A DNA stretch of 64,000 nucleotides from the NCBI RefSeq assembly GCF_027460065.1, contig NZ_JAPYZZ010000004.1:19812-83811 (forward strand). The letters are read 5' to 3'. The translations under genes were made by a program, and so were the position numbers. A model generated the notes under the pieces. The model saw only the letters and a program-made list of their open reading frames with translations, searched no databases and was not told the origin of the DNA. Below are positions 53,107 to 62,300 of this stretch, one piece after another; positions within the stretch are counted from its first letter, which is position 1, and every line of letters starts with the position of its first letter. The DNA is from Martinezella rhizogenes (GTDB lineage Bacteria; Pseudomonadota; Alphaproteobacteria; Rhizobiales; Rhizobiaceae).

Positions 53107-54030
53107 TCAGTTCGCCGGTGCTGGCGCTGGCGCGGAGGGAGCAGCAGGTGGCGCACCGTCGATATTGTTGAAATAACGGAAGAAGGTCGAATCCGGGGAC
53201 AGGACCAGCGTCGTGCCGTTACCGTTCAACGCATTGGCGTAGGCAGACATGGAGCGATAGAACTCGAAGAAATCAGGATCGCGCTGGAAAGCCGCGCCGA
53301 AGACCTTGTTGCGTTCGGCATCGCCTTCACCGCGCAGTACTTCGGACTGCCGCTGGGCCGTGGATTCGAGTTCCACGACCTCACGGTCGGCAACGGCCCG
53401 GCGACGCTGCGCCGCCTCGTTACCGCGTGCGCGGATCAGTTCGGCTTCGGCAAGACGTTCCGACTTCATGCGCTCGAAGGTCTGCTGTGAAACCTCCTGC
53501 GTCAGATCGGTGCGGCGGATGCGGACATCCACGATGCTGATGCCGAGCGATTCCGCATCGGGACGCAGATCGTCACGCACTTCCTGCATCATCGATGCAC
53601 GCGCATCCGAAAGTGCGGATTCAAAGCCGCGCAGACCGTAGACCCGGCGCAGCGATGCGTCGAGACGGGTACGCAGGCGCGATTCCGCCGACATCTGGTC
53701 ACCCGAGACCGTCTGACGGAAGCGGCGCGCATCCGTGATGCGATAGACCACGAAGGCATCAACCTCGTAGAACTTGCCGCCGGAGACCTGAACACGGATA
53801 TTGTCGTGATCGAAGCGCAGCGCCCGGTTCTCGATATATTGCACCCGATCGGCATCCATGAAGGCGAAGGGCAGCTTGAAATAGAGGCCCGGCGCGGTTT
53901 TCACATCGAGGATCTGACCGAAGCGGACGACGATGGCCTGCTGGCGTTCGGTAACGACGAAGATCGACGAATAACCGAAGAAAAGCAGGACGGCGAGACC
54001 GACGAGAACGGCCGTAAGACGGTTACCCAT
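53107..54030 (-). CDS. hflC: HflC, subunit of the FtsH-modulating HflKC complex
   Basis: The 307-residue membrane protein has an N-terminal anchor (AVLVGLAVLLFFGYSSIFVV), an SPFH/band-7 domain (QQAIVVRFGQILDVKTAPGLYFKLPF through RRTDLTQEVSQQTFERM) and a C-terminal coiled coil (ERLAEAELIRARGNEAAQRRRAVADREV). HflKC forms a large cage around the FtsH protease in the inner membrane. The Pro/Ala tail (PPAAPSAPAPAPAN) is a lineage feature. One base separates it from hflK. Confidence 0.96.
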   Translation of the reverse strand: MGNRLTAVLVGLAVLLFFGYSSIFVVTERQQAIVVRFGQILDVKTAPGLYFKLPFAFMDADRVQYIENRALRFDHDNIRVQVSGGKFYEVDAFVVYRITDARRFRQTVSGDQMSAESRLRTRLDASLRRVYGLRGFESALSDARASMMQEVRDDLRPDAESLGISIVDVRIRRTDLTQEVSQQTFERMKSERLAEAELIRARGNEAAQRRRAVADREVVELESTAQRQSEVLRGEGDAERNKVFGAAFQRDPDFFEFYRSMSAYANALNGNGTTLVLSPDSTFFRYFNNIDGAPPAAPSAPAPAPAN

Positions 54031-54031
54031 A

Positions 54032-55150
54032 TCAGTTGCCTCCCTGCTGTGCTGCGCCCGGATTGTTGCGCATGATCTCGTTCAGAGGCAGATAAGGCAC
54101 CACGCCCTGTTTCTCATCGATGATGATCTTGTTGGAACCCTTCAGGACCTGCTCCATCGTTTCCAGGAACATGCGCTGACGGGTCACCTCAGGCGCCGTG
54201 CGATACTGGTCATAGATGGAAATGAAGCGCTGCGCCTCACCTTCCGCCTCGTTGACGACACGCGACTTGTAGGCGTTCGCCTCTTCGACGATCTGCGCGG
54301 CCTGACCGCGTGCGGCACCGAGCTTCTGGTTGGCGTATTGATTGGCTTCCTGAACGAAGCGGTCTTCATCCTGTTCGGCACGCTGCACTTCATCGAAGGC
54401 ATCGGCCACTTCGCGCGGCGGAGCCGCATCTTCGATGGCCACGGCGTTGATGGAGATGCCCGCGCCATAACCGTCCATGGTGGACTGGATGATACTGCGC
54501 ACGTCAGCTGCAATCGCCTGACGGTTATCGCGGAAAATATCCTGCGCCGGACGACGGCCAACGACTTCGCGCATGGCGCTTTCGGAAACCTGCTGCAGCG
54601 TTTCCGCCGGGGCGTCGACGTTGAAGAGATAGGATTTCGGATCAGAGACCGTATAGAGCACCGAGAACTGAACGTTGACGATGTTCTGGTCGCCGGTCAG
54701 CATCACGCCGCTCGACGAAGACGACGAGGCGCGCGAACCGATATTCTGCTGCTGCTCGGTGACCTTGACGATTTCCACCGTCTCGATCGGCCACAGATGG
54801 AAATGCAGGCCAGGCATCGAGATTTCGTCCTTCGGACGGCCGAAACGCAGCTCGACGCCGCGCTCGTCCGGCTGGACGGTGTAGATGGACTGGATGCCGA
54901 GGAAAACCAGAACCACGAGAACCACGATGGCGACCACGCCGCCATTGAAGCCGCCGGGCAGCACATTCTTGAAACGGTCCTGGCTGCGCCGGATGATCTC
55001 TTCCAGATCGGGCGGGCCGCCATTGCCGCCGCCACCGCCGCGAGGCCGGTTAGGCCCCTGCCCCCATGGGCCGCCACCGCCGCCCTGGTTGTTTCCTCCA
55101 CCGCCGCCGCCCCAAGGGCCGCCGCCGCCATTCTGATTGCTCCAGGGCAT
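54032..55150 (-). CDS. hflK: HflK, subunit of the FtsH-modulating HflKC complex
   Basis: The 372-residue partner of HflC begins with a Gly-rich cytoplasmic region (residues 1-48: repeated GGGG and GPWGQGPN), then a membrane span (GGVVAIVVLVVLVFLGIQS), the SPFH domain (VQPDERGVELRFGRPKDEISM) and a coiled coil (AEQDEDRFVQEANQYANQKL). The start at 55150 has AGAGG upstream; TTG 55153 is the alternative. Low-complexity Gly and the Ser-run SRASSSSSSG around residue 145 are oddities. Confidence 0.96.
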   Translation of the reverse strand: MPWSNQNGGGGPWGGGGGGNNQGGGGGPWGQGPNRPRGGGGGNGGPPDLEEIIRRSQDRFKNVLPGGFNGGVVAIVVLVVLVFLGIQSIYTVQPDERGVELRFGRPKDEISMPGLHFHLWPIETVEIVKVTEQQQNIGSRASSSSSSGVMLTGDQNIVNVQFSVLYTVSDPKSYLFNVDAPAETLQQVSESAMREVVGRRPAQDIFRDNRQAIAADVRSIIQSTMDGYGAGISINAVAIEDAAPPREVADAFDEVQRAEQDEDRFVQEANQYANQKLGAARGQAAQIVEEANAYKSRVVNEAEGEAQRFISIYDQYRTAPEVTRQRMFLETMEQVLKGSNKIIIDEKQGVVPYLPLNEIMRNNPGAAQQGGN

Positions 55151-55272
55151 CAATACCTCTTTATAAAAGCCTCTCCCGGTTCCGTTCGTAAGCGATTGCT
55201 CGCGTGCGGCGGGAATATCGACCCGTTATAGGAAGGAGAAGCGCCCGTTTCAACGCAGAGGTGGTAACTAAA

Positions 55273-55287
55273 TACCCGATCCGGGTA
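55273..55287. promoter_or_regulatory. Short inverted repeat between dfr and hflK
   Basis: TACCCG-ATC-CGGGTA is perfect with a 3-base spacer and lies in the 143-base gap ahead of hflK. It may be an operator or a weak hairpin; the regulator is unknown. Confidence 0.35.
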
Positions 55288-55293
55288 AATAGT

Positions 55294-55821
55294 TCACTTT
55301 GCCGCGGCTCTTCGCACATAAGTGGTAAACAGAACCGGATAATTGTCCTTTTCCCCTGCGGGCGCGGGCTTTTCTTCGGTTTTCTCAAAAACGGCGGGAT
55401 CAATTTCCGGGAAAAAAGTGTCGCCGTCGAGTTTTACCGCCACATGGGTGACGGAAAGTTGATCGGCAAAGGGTAACGCCTGACGGTAAATCTCGCCACC
55501 GCCGGCGACGAAAACCTCGTCCACGCCCAGTTCCGCAGCCTTCGTTTTTGCAAGCTTCACGGCCTCGTCCAGCGACGAGACGACGTCGACGCCTTCAGGC
55601 CGGTAATCGGCATTGCGGCTGACGATGATATGCGGACGGCCCGGAAGGGGACGCTCGCCGACCGACAGAAATGTCTTTCGGCCCATGATGAGTGGCTTGC
55701 CCATCGTCATCGCCTTGAAGCGCTTCAGATCGGTCGGCAGTTTCCACGGCATATCGAGATCGCGGCCGATGACGCCGTTCTCGGAGACCGCAACGATGAT
55801 GGTGACGCGCGGCTCACTCAT
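55294..55821 (-). CDS. folA: Dihydrofolate reductase
   Basis: The 175-residue enzyme regenerates tetrahydrofolate, used up by thymidylate synthase encoded just upstream. Landmarks: [32 protein letters not shown] (Met20-loop region with the catalytic Asp), [18 protein letters not shown] and [14 protein letters not shown]. The start overlaps the thyA stop by ATGA, so the two are translationally coupled. Confidence 0.96.
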   Translation of the reverse strand: MSEPRVTIIVAVSENGVIGRDLDMPWKLPTDLKRFKAMTMGKPLIMGRKTFLSVGERPLPGRPHIIVSRNADYRPEGVDVVSSLDEAVKLAKTKAAELGVDEVFVAGGGEIYRQALPFADQLSVTHVAVKLDGDTFFPEIDPAVFEKTEEKPAPAGEKDNYPVLFTTYVRRAAAK

Positions 55822-56612
55822 ACCGCGATCGGTGCCTTGATGCTTGAATCCGCCTCGTAATTCTCCAGCGTAAAGTCCTCGAACTTAAAGCCGAAAAGGT
55901 TCTTCACATCAGGGTTGAGGCGCATGGTCGGCAAGGCCTTCGGCGTACGCGTCATCTGCAGCTGCGCCTGTTCGAAATGGTTGGCATAAATATGCGCATC
56001 ACCAAGCGTATGAACGAAATCGCCGGGTTTGAGGCCCACGACCTGCGCCACCATCAGCGTCAGCAGCGCGTAGGACGCAATGTTGAAGGGCACGCCGAGG
56101 AAAATATCGGCCGAGCGCTGGTAAAGCTGGCAGGAGAGCTTTCCGTCCGAGACATAGAACTGAAACAGGCAATGGCAGGGCGGAAGCGCCATCTCATCCA
56201 CCAGCGCCGGGTTCCAGGCCGAAACGATGTGGCGGCGGGAATTGGGGTTGGTTTTAAGCGCCTCGATGAGAAGCGCGATCTGGTCGATATGACGGCCATC
56301 GGGTGCCGGCCAGGAGCGCCACTGCGCGCCATAGACCGGACCGAGATCGCCGTTCTCATCGGCCCATTCATCCCAGATGGAAACGCCGTTTTCCTTGAGA
56401 TAGGCAATATTGGTATCGCCATTCAGGAACCACAGCAGCTCATGGATGATGGAGCGCAGATGCAGTTTCTTGGTGGTGAGAACCGGAAAACCTTCGGAAA
56501 GGTCGAAACGCATCTGGTAGCCGAATACCGAACGCGTGCCGGTGCCGGTGCGGTCTCCGCGGTCGGAGCCCGTTTCCATCACATGCCGGAGAAGATCGAG
56601 ATATTGTTTCAT
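55818..56612 (-). CDS. thyA: Thymidylate synthase
   Basis: The 264-residue enzyme (same length as E. coli ThyA) makes dTMP from dUMP. The catalytic Cys146 is in [30 protein letters not shown] binds phosphate, and [11 protein letters not shown] and [18 protein letters not shown] are conserved. The start was placed at 56612 ([11 protein letters not shown]) to match the family; the longer frame adds a nonconserved 15 residues. First gene of the cluster thyA-folA-hflK-hflC-degP. Confidence 0.97.
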
Positions 56613-56704
56613 GCGTTCTGCCGCCGATTCCCTGATATCAAGGGAATATAATAGCACAGGGCGGCAGAACCAATCACCTAATGCGGGTTTATCCCCGGCT
56701 CAGA

Positions 56705-57013
56705 TCAAAGCGACTGGAGCTTGCCCAGTTCCTTGGCCACCAGATAATAGAAGGTCACGCGGGACTTGGAGCGATCCGCAGCCATCGTTTTTGCAACGGC
56801 GGCCACTGCCTTGTCGGCGCTGTCATCGGTGACACCAAGCTTCTTGCCGCACCAGCTCGTCTTCACGCGCGCGAGCTCTTCCGGGTCGGAAGCGGACACC
56901 AGCGAGGAATCCCGGTTGCGCAGGGCAATGCCGAGATGCTTGACGATCTTGCCGACAATGGCTTCGTCGGCTGCTGCGTCGTATTTCTTCACATCTGCGA
57001 GATAGTCGGTCAT
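56705..57013 (-). CDS. DUF2853 family protein
   Basis: The 102-residue cytoplasmic protein has the DUF2853 pattern: YLADVKKYDAAADEAIVGKIVKHLGIALRNRDSSLVSASD, then KLGVTDDSADKAVAAVAKTMAADRSKSRVTFYYLVAKEL. A structure of the family is known but no function. GGAGTTGAT is the ribosome site. It is 92 bases upstream of thyA on the same strand and may share its transcript. Confidence 0.88.
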   Translation of the reverse strand: MTDYLADVKKYDAAADEAIVGKIVKHLGIALRNRDSSLVSASDPEELARVKTSWCGKKLGVTDDSADKAVAAVAKTMAADRSKSRVTFYYLVAKELGKLQSL

Positions 57014-57184
57014 ATCAACTCCTTCGTGTGTCCCCGGCCCGGTTGCTTCAAGTGACCGGTTGCATGGAGAATGAGACAGCAATCTCTCGTCGTCAAGAAT
57101 TGTCTAAATTGTGCGCGGCAAAAGCGAAATCTTTTCATGGAATGGTCATCGGCCTCTTTTCTCGGCCAAGGGAAACGCCTATAT

Positions 57185-57540
57185 GAGCCTTGCCGGGGCA
57201 ACCCGGCTATGGCGATAAACGGTCGGTGTAATAAACCTATTGGACCCGGGGGCGGTACCCGGCGCCTCCACCAAAAACCGGCGGGCTCTGAAGACGAGGC
57301 CGGCTTTTGATGGGGGCGAAATAGGATCGACAAGGGCGTAAAGATCGAACTTTTGCTCGGCATGATACCGCCGTTATCGGGTCACAAGTGTAGTTGCAAA
57401 TGACAACAACGCTAAGGAATATGCTCTCGCTGCCTAATGGCGGTGCGGGAATTCCGCTCTAAGTCCTTACGGTTAGCCCCGTAAGGCGGGGTTCGGAGGT
57501 ACCTGGCAACAGAAACCTCCACCTTCTCCATTTTGCCTGA
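57185..57540 (+). ncRNA. ssrA: Two-piece tmRNA (permuted ssrA)
   Basis: tmRNA rescues stalled ribosomes and tags the unfinished protein. The acceptor piece comes first and ends in CGCCTCCACCA at 57273; the coding piece starts at GGGGGCG (57312), and the two 7-base ends pair as the tRNA-like acceptor stem (one G-U). A hairpin with a GCAA tetraloop (57192-57207) lies near the acceptor-piece 5' end. The tag frame (57396-57437) follows GTAGTT and encodes ANDNNAKEYALAA then TAA. The bases between 57274 and 57311 are removed in processing. Circular permutation is the known alphaproteobacterial form. Outer boundaries are approximate. Confidence 0.93.
57396..57437 (+). other. ssrA: tmRNA tag-peptide frame
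   Basis: The resume codon GCA (57396-57398) begins a 13-residue tag ANDNNAKEYALAA followed by TAA. The final ALAA is the ClpX-recognised end; the AND start is the SspB-binding end in alphaproteobacteria. Confidence 0.93.
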
Positions 57541-57752
57541 ATTGATTATATGATAGCTGACTTGCAAACGGCATCGGCTTTTCCGTTGCTGCCGTTCGGG
57601 ACATTGCGTATACTTGGACAACGCGTGGCCGTCAGGATCGGAAATGATCCCGGCTCAAGGATTGCGCGAAGATTCAAAGTGTTACAGCGTCCCGGGCGCG
57701 CAAGCCGCGCCACGCATGAAAAGACGTTCGAATAAGGGAAAGACAGGACCGC

Positions 57753-58259
57753 ATGGGGCAGGATCATATCCGTTACGACATTCTCGCACAGGATGCCCTT
57801 CGCGGCGTTATTCGTAAGGTTTTGGGTGAAGTGGCCGCTACCGGCCGCCTGCCCGGCGACCATCACTTCTTCATCACATTCCTGACCGGGGCGCCGGGCG
57901 TGCGGATTTCCCAGCACCTCAAGTCGAAATATGCCGAGCAGATGACCATCGTCATTCAGCACCAGTTCTGGGATATGAAGGTGACGGAAACCGGCTTCGA
58001 AATCGGCCTGTCCTTCTCCGATACGCCGGAAAAGCTTGTCATTCCCTACAATGCCATCAGAGGCTTCTACGATCCTTCCGTCAATTTCGAGCTTGAGTTC
58101 GATGTGCCTCTGGCCGAAGAGGAAGAAATGGAAGAAGCGGAAATCACCGCTTACCCCGTTTCCCACGAGGCGAAGCCCGCTTCCGAAACACCCAAATCGG
58201 GTGAGGAAAAGAAGGAAGGCTCCGTCGTTTCGCTGGATGCTTTCCGCAAGAAGCAATAA
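57753..58259 (+). CDS. sspB: SspB-type ClpXP adaptor
   Basis: The 168-residue protein matches alphaproteobacterial SspB: DHIRYDILAQDALRGVIRKVL, HHFFITFLTGAPGVRISQHLKSKYAEQMTIVIQHQFWDM and YNAIRGFYDPSVNFELEF form the ssrA-tag-binding dimer fold. An acidic, disordered linker follows (EEEEMEEAE ...), ending in VVSLDAFRKKQ, the ClpX-docking tail. SspB hands tagged proteins to ClpXP. It lies directly downstream of ssrA, which makes the tag, so tag maker and tag reader are neighbours. Confidence 0.94.
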   Translation: MGQDHIRYDILAQDALRGVIRKVLGEVAATGRLPGDHHFFITFLTGAPGVRISQHLKSKYAEQMTIVIQHQFWDMKVTETGFEIGLSFSDTPEKLVIPYNAIRGFYDPSVNFELEFDVPLAEEEEMEEAEITAYPVSHEAKPASETPKSGEEKKEGSVVSLDAFRKKQ

Positions 58260-58331
58260 CGGCTTTTGCCCCAGGCCTGTGAAACTAGGCCTCTGAAATT
58301 TAGCCTGTGAAACTCAAGGAGACATATCCCC

Positions 58332-58535
58332 ATGGCGGCCGATATCGTCAATCTGCGTCAGTTTCGCAAACAGAAGGCGCGTAGCGAAAAAGAAAAACAG
58401 GCGGAGCAGAACCGCCTGTCTTTTGGCCGCACCAAGACGGAAAAGAACCTCACCTCGGCCCTGAACCAAAAAGCCGAAAAGGCGCTCGATCAGGGGCGGC
58501 TCGAAAAAGGCGATGACGGGGCCGGTAAAGACTGA
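58332..58535 (+). CDS. DUF4169 family small protein
   Basis: The 67-residue, highly charged protein (IVNLRQFRKQKARSEKEKQA, RTKTEKNLTSALNQKA) fits DUF4169, a short basic family of unknown role found near sspB in Rhizobiales. It has no signal or membrane span. It is 72 bases after sspB and may share its transcript. Confidence 0.86.
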   Translation: MAADIVNLRQFRKQKARSEKEKQAEQNRLSFGRTKTEKNLTSALNQKAEKALDQGRLEKGDDGAGKD

Positions 58536-58645
58536 CGGACCAACCCACCGCAGCGGATTTCGGGATTCGAAAAAGAATCGCAAACAGGGACTTGCCGGGG
58601 AGACATGATCGAGATTTCCAACCGGACCCGCCGGAGGCCGATCTG

Positions 58646-58855
58646 ATGATCCGCAAACATTCCGCGACCTTGCACGGCCACCGCACCAGCATCTCGCTCG
58701 AGGATGCCTTCTGGGACGAGCTGAAAATCATCGCCGAAAGACGCAAGATCAGTTTCGCCGCCTTGCTTGCCGAAATAGACGACAACCGCCCGGCCGACAG
58801 CAATCTGTCGTCATCGCTGCGGGTTTACGTGTTGAACTGGCTGAAGACCCGCTGA
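58646..58855 (+). CDS. Ribbon-helix-helix domain protein
   Basis: The 69-residue protein reads HSATLHGHRTSISLEDAFWD then LKIIAERRKISFAALLAEID and SLRVYVLNWLKTR, an RHH_4-type ribbon-helix-helix of DNA-binding dimers. GGAGG lies 9 bases before the ATG at 58646. Its targets are unknown. It is the last gene in the sspB-DUF4169 run. Confidence 0.85.
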   Translation: MIRKHSATLHGHRTSISLEDAFWDELKIIAERRKISFAALLAEIDDNRPADSNLSSSLRVYVLNWLKTR

Positions 58856-59344
58856 TCAAGACCACGCGGTCGCCCTGCACCGTCGATCGCAGACTGCAAT
58901 ACCATCCCCTCATCAGCCGACTACAAAAATTTCCGCCGAAAACTCATAACGCCGTGAAAGCATTCATTAAACATTGGCGGCCTAGTCTGCGTTGCAAGGC
59001 ATTCCCGTATTGCGTAGCCTTGCCTCCAACTATTGTTCTCAGACTGTCTAGTCCCCCTCCATCATGAGGCGACACATGGCTTCTGCCGTCTCCGGAAACG
59101 AGGATTGCCATCAATCCCCAGGCAAAGCCACTGTTATCAGGTTTAAATTTTGATTGAGGCGTGAAGCCGGTTGGGAAAGGTAAACACCCCCTCGGCATCA
59201 TCCTCGACCCTGTGCTGAGGACCTGATCACGTCGAATAAAATCAATCGGTCGCTGATAACAGGGACAAGCTCGATGATGAGGTTGGAGAGTTTGGCGCGA
59301 TCTTCGACGAAATTGAAGAGCGACCGGCTTTCCTGTCGCTGAGC
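58856..59344. other. Intergenic region with nested hairpin, tiny frame and repeat
   Basis: About 490 bases hold three things: a two-level inverted repeat at 58984-59045 (AGTCTG/CAGACT outside, GCAAGGC/GCCTTGC inside); a 25-codon frame (59076-59153, MASAVSGNEDCHQSPGKA...) with GAGG upstream; and a degenerate dispersed repeat (59196-59283). None is firmly a gene. Confidence 0.45.
59196..59283. repeat. Degenerate copy of the 43230-type repeat
   Basis: CATCATCCTCGACCCTGTG at the left end and AGGGACAAGCTCGATGATG at the right end align with the ends of the repeat at 43230-43317, with several mismatches. Confidence 0.55.
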
Positions 59345-62300
59345 TTACGGAGTGGCGGGTGCATTTTCCGGCGCCAGCTGCCGGATGGCATCTTCCGTCG
59401 GCGGCACCACCAGAGCCGGTGCGGACTGCCGCTCGGGTGCCGGCTGCTGCTGTTGCTGTTGTTGCAACCGCTCCTGCTGTTCCTTTTCCTGGCGCAGGCG
59501 TTCTTCGGCCGCGGCCTTCAAACGCGCCTCTTCCTCAGCCTTGGCCTTGGCCTTGGCTTCCGCCTCGGCCCGTTCCTTCTCGGCCTGCCGTTCTGACGCC
59601 TGGGAGCGATAGAGCGCCACTTCGCGGCGCAGGCGCTGCTTCTCAAGAACGCTGGCCTGCATGGCTTCCACCCGCCGCCGTTCCTTTTCGAAAGCCCGAA
59701 GTGACAGGTAATTGCTGAGCGCGGAGACATCGGTCGTCAAAGCCGGCGTGGCAAGCGGGCCGTTATAGTTGAGACGCACGGACGGTTCGGCACCGGCAAC
59801 CGTTTCGGTGCCGGGATTGAACAGGAGATCGAGGTCACCATTGACAGTCGAGGCGGCGATATCGACAGTCGCATCGGCGGTCAGCGTCACCGGATCGATC
59901 CCCGCACGCAGATTGTTGAAATGAAGCGCGCCGCCATTCAACGAAAATGGCAAAGCCACATCTCCGAGCGCGATTTCACCCTGCCACAGGCTCTGATCCA
60001 CCAGCGGCCGCACCTTGGGCGCATCGATCGGCTGCTGCAGACCATCGGCCGCCTGCAGGATAGACGGCAGGGCACCGGGATTAAGTCCCTTCAGCACAAG
60101 ACCGCCGGCCCGGATTTCGCCCGAACCACCAGCCGATTTCAGCATTTCGCCGACACTTTTGCCGGTCGATTCGGCCGTGAGATCAATAGCGACCCGGCCT
60201 GTCGCAACAGGCCCGTTGGCATTGGCCCACAGGACCGGCTCCGGATTGGCGTCGGTCACCGCGATCTTACTGCGGAAAATGCCCGCACCCTCGCCCGTGG
60301 ACATGGCAAGCCGCCCGGTCAGCTTGCCGCCGATGAAGGTACCGGCAACGTCATCGAGCGAGAGACTGCCGGCATCATGCGTGAGCTTGGCCGAAACACC
60401 CGTGACCGTCCCGAAGTGGCCGGCTTCGAAGCTCTCCGCTTTCAGGGCAAGCGAGGCCTTGAGCTGCGGGAATGCGGGCATGGCAAGAGGCTTGGCATTC
60501 AGCGCGCCGGTTTCCGGGTCGATCACCGGCCCGTAGATCGCATCTCCCAGCCAGGCGAGATCGGCCGTTCTGACCGCAAGATCGCCTGTAACCGGATGCG
60601 GTGCGGCGCGCTGGACCGTGACATTGCCCGAGAAAGGATTGCCGCCCGCCTGCCCGCCGATCGAGGAAAAGGCGATCTTCTGCCCGTCCACCGCCACCTT
60701 GGCATTGGCCTTCAGCGCCATGCCGCCACCGAGCTGCGGCAGGCCGACCGCATTCATGATCAGATAGGGTTCGATGTCGGCGCTTTCGAGCGCCACATCC
60801 GCGCTGCCCTCACCGAAATTGGCGGCCGCAACGGCAAAGGAACCGTTCATCGAAAAATGCGTGCGTTCCGTCGAAAAACGCAGTTCGGTCTGGGCGGGTG
60901 AGCCGAGCGTACCGTTGAGCTTAACGGAAAGAAGTCCCTCCCCATCCGCATCGAAGGGCAAAGGATCAAGCCCCGCCTGCCCGAAAAGGATCGCCGTCGA
61001 CTGGTTCTTCAAAACCGCTTCCAGCGACATCGCCGTATCGTCCGTGATCGACAGGAAATCCGGCATCTTGGCGACAGCCGACAGGCGACTGCCATTGACG
61101 GTGCCGGAGACAGCAACATTGGCGCCGCCATTGTCACTGTTGACGGATACATCCATCGCAAGATCGGAATTGGCGTACCAGGGTGCGCTCGCCGCCAGGC
61201 GGGTCAGGAAGGGATGGTTCGGCAGCTTCTGCTGCAGCATGGTGAGGAACGGCTGCATATCGGCTGCATGCAGGTTCACCGTGCCTTTGCCGGCATATTT
61301 CAGCAACGACCCCTGCAACTGGCCCTTTGCCTTCACCTCCGCGCCGGCAATATCGCCGGCCGTCATGTTTTCAAGCGAGAGAACCCCGCCCGCCATGGTG
61401 AAGGCGGTCTCGACATGATTGGCGGTGACGCCGGCCATGTTGAACCGGTCCGCCTTGAATTTCGCGGTAATGCGATGGTCGAGAACCGAGCTTCCGACCT
61501 GATCGCCGAGCGCCAGGCTGCCGAGCGCTCGAAGGGCATCGAGATCGATTTCATTGCCGGCGAGATCGATGGAAAGATTGGAGGTCTTGCCGTCGGAGCG
61601 CCGCTCCAGCTCGCCTTTCAGCGAAGCATCGCCAATCGCCAGCTCTAGATTATTGAAACGCTGGTTGAGCGTCGTCAACGAGACATCGGCGGAAAAACCA
61701 GCAGCATTAAGTTGCCGGATCGCCGGATCGACCGAGCCGGAAAGCCAGTTCGCCAGCCCAGAGGGCTGGTTGGAGGCGAGCAGCAGGTTGCCGTTGAAGG
61801 CGGGGCCGCCGAGCAGCGTCAGCGATCCCTTGGCTTCGAGCTGCGTCCTGCCCGGCAGTGTCGCAACCGCATTCACCACCTGCCAGCCGCTGCCATCCGG
61901 GCGCACATCCAGCCTGATGTCGCGGATCGTCGTATCGTCGGAAACGAGCGCGGGAAGGCTGATGCTCGCCTTGCCCGGCACCGGTGGCACCGGAATGCGG
62001 GCCACCATGGCGGCAAAGGCTTCGATGCGCTGGCGCACCGAGACAGTTGGCTGGCGCGAGGTCTTGCCCGTCTGCACCACGGGCGGCGCGAAACGGGCGA
62101 CATCGATCTGCTGGCCATCTGCGGTGAGCAGGAATTCGGGCTTGGCGCCGGTATCCAGCGTCGCTTCGCCAGTCACGACATAGGGATTTTCGTTGCCACC
62201 GAGTTCCATGCGGTAGCTCGGAATACGCACGCTTTCATTGGTGAGTTCGAAACTGCCGCGCGTGCGCGGCGAGGAAAAGATGGACTGGCCAGCCTGCTGC

